Shown: in pieces, positions 5,803 through 6,680 of the stretch
How positions within the stretch are numbered: the stretch's first letter is position 1
Layout of the letters: each line of letters opens with the position of its first letter
Assembly (NCBI GenBank): GCA_964606465.1
Contig: CAZSGI010000038.1
Location: 1-6,680 of the forward strand
DNA from: CG10-46-32 sp964606465
GTDB lineage: Bacteria; Patescibacteriota; Patescibacteriia; UBA2169
Length of the DNA: 6,680 nt
Reading direction: 5' to 3'
Notes under the pieces: model-generated
What the model saw: the letters and a program-made list of their open reading frames with translations, nothing else
Database searches by the model: none
Told to the model about the DNA's origin: nothing
Made by a program: the position numbers and the translations under genes

Positions 5803-5843
5803 GAGCCCCTGCGGTCTACAAGACGCAGGGGCTCCTTCTTTTT
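5803..5843 (+). terminator. Rho-independent terminator of the M20 gene, possibly bidirectional
   Basis: A perfect 11-bp stem, GAGCCCCTGCG (5803-5813) with CGCAGGGGCTC (5824-5834), has a 10-base loop and is followed by CTTCTTTTT. It sits between convergent genes. On the minus strand the same stem is followed by TTGTTGTTGT, a weaker U-rich tract, so it may also end the pyrB transcript. Confidence 0.92.
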
Positions 5844-5846
5844 CAA

Positions 5847-6680
5847 TTACACGTCAATGCCGAGGTAGTAAGTGATCAGTGCCGCGCCAAGCTCCGCGTA
5901 CGGCTCTTTCTTGGAGTACGCGGCGCGCGGGTCATCATCAACGTCTTTTTCTACCTCAAAAATACGAGGCTTGAGCATATAGAGTATCGCGTCCTTGCGC
6001 AGCTTTTTCATGTGCTCACGGGTGATGGGTTTGTAACTCTTAAGAATCGCCTCTTCTTTTTCCTTGGGAAACTTGTCAGCCGGAATAATGCCCTTCTGCA
6101 GGCCACGCGTCAAAAAGAGAATGTCAACGTCGCCAATAAAGTTATCCAGTTTGTCGTACCGTAAGTCTTTTAAGCCGTTTGCGCGCGCTTTTTCTTCAAC
6201 ATATTTTGGAATCGGGAAGTGCCCAAGATCGTCCACCACTAAATCCATGCCGTACAAGCCGAAGATAGGCACCATGGCTTTGGTAACGCGGTTAATTTCC
6301 GGGGTGCCGTAGATGCCAACCTTCATGCCTTGGAGCGGTTTTTTGGTGTAGTAGAGCATGTTGATGAGTATCCAGGGCGCGGCAATGGCGTGCTCCCGCG
6401 AGCCGCTGCCGCCGTTTAACACTGGGACGAATGAATTGGCTGCGGCGCGATCCGCGGAATCGTCATCCGGATGACGCAGTACGATGATGTCCGCAAAACA
6501 GCTGTACTCGCGAATCGTATCTTCCAAAGTCTCGCCTTTTTCCATGGAAAGCCCTTCTTCGCCCATCACGCCTATCCATCCCCCGCCAGCGCGCAACATA
6601 CCTACCTGGAACGCGTTCATGGTGCGCGTGGAAGGCTGAAAAAAAAGCGTTGCCACAATTTTGTTCTTGCAGAGGTCACC
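5847..6680 (-). CDS. pyrB: Aspartate carbamoyltransferase catalytic chain-like protein, N-terminus missing
   Basis: Predicted to condense carbamoyl phosphate with aspartate in pyrimidine synthesis. The open frame runs to the right edge, leaving 277 codons (visible residue 1 is at 6680-6678). Compared with E. coli PyrB about 35-45 N-terminal residues are missing, so the GTG at 6656 is internal and not the start. Retained features are FFQPSTRT, the phosphate-binding S-T-R-T loop; SMEKGETLEDTI with the K84 equivalent; VLRHPDD with the R105 equivalent; H97 (H134 equivalent); R in GTPEINRVTK (R167 equivalent); and R in LFLTRGLQKG (R229 equivalent). Two conserved motifs are altered: HPxQ reads HAIA (6381-6392), and HPLPR reads MLKPR (5964-5978). 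The family is clear, but these changes lie in the carbamoyl pocket, so a divergent carbamoyltransferase acting on other substrates is possible. It converges on the M20 gene across the shared terminator. Confidence 0.85.
   Translation of the reverse strand, partial: GDLCKNKIVATLFFQPSTRTMNAFQVGMLRAGGGWIGVMGEEGLSMEKGETLEDTIREYSCFADIIVLRHPDDDSADRAAANSFVPVLNGGSGSREHAIAAPWILINMLYYTKKPLQGMKVGIYGTPEINRVTKAMVPIFGLYGMDLVVDDLGHFPIPKYVEEKARANGLKDLRYDKLDNFIGDVDILFLTRGLQKGIIPADKFPKEKEEAILKSYKPITREHMKKLRKDAILYMLKPRIFEVEKDVDDDPRAAYSKKEPYAELGAALITYYLGIDV

Noticed and set aside
5784..6164. Plus-strand 126-codon open frame
   Set aside because: It runs through the terminator hairpin and then antisense to pyrB, with no plausible product.
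6654..6656. GTG as the pyrB start
   Set aside because: The frame continues upstream to the window edge, and those residues (K-N-K-I before V-A-T-L-F-F) align with the strand preceding FFEASTRT in E. coli PyrB, so the GTG is an internal valine.

Overview
The window most resembles a bacterial chromosome segment, plausibly from a Candidate Phyla Radiation (Patescibacteria) genome. That placement is inference. It rests on stand-alone phosphohistidine 'swivel' proteins without their usual partner domains, genes lacking Shine-Dalgarno sequences, two promoters that would give leaderless or near-leaderless mRNAs, and tightly packed core genes. No 16S or ribosomal-protein marker is present to confirm it. 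Sampled 60-base rows are about 40-60% GC in most genes and about 67% GC in the M20 peptidase gene.

Layout, left to right. (1) The 3' part of a tRNA-Glu(TTC), then a GC-rich nested-hairpin element ending in a T-rich tract. (2) A plus-strand pair, rlmE and tsaD, overlapping by 7 nt. RlmE methylates 23S rRNA and TsaD makes t6A in tRNA, so with the tRNA this is a translation-related block. An extended -10 box places the predicted transcription start on the rlmE ATG. tsaD carries an extra segment encoded by a perfect GC-rich palindrome. (3) A minus-strand pair of paralogous proteins, each with an N-terminal mostly helical region and a C-terminal PEP-utilizer phosphohistidine domain. The second gene abuts tsaD stop codon to stop codon. 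(4) A short AT-rich divergent promoter region. (5) A plus-strand M20-family metallo-amidohydrolase with its own consensus-like promoter, a perfect Shine-Dalgarno and a strong terminator, which looks compositionally foreign. (6) The C-terminal part of a minus-strand aspartate carbamoyltransferase (PyrB), cut by the right edge, with changes in two conserved carbamoyl-pocket motifs.

The most interesting points are the tandem phosphohistidine proteins, which lack any ATP-grasp or PEP-binding partner here; the in-frame palindromic insertion in tsaD; and the altered HPxQ and HPLPR motifs in the carbamoyltransferase. I see no CRISPR array, transposase or phage gene. No stretch longer than 300 bases lacks a gene.
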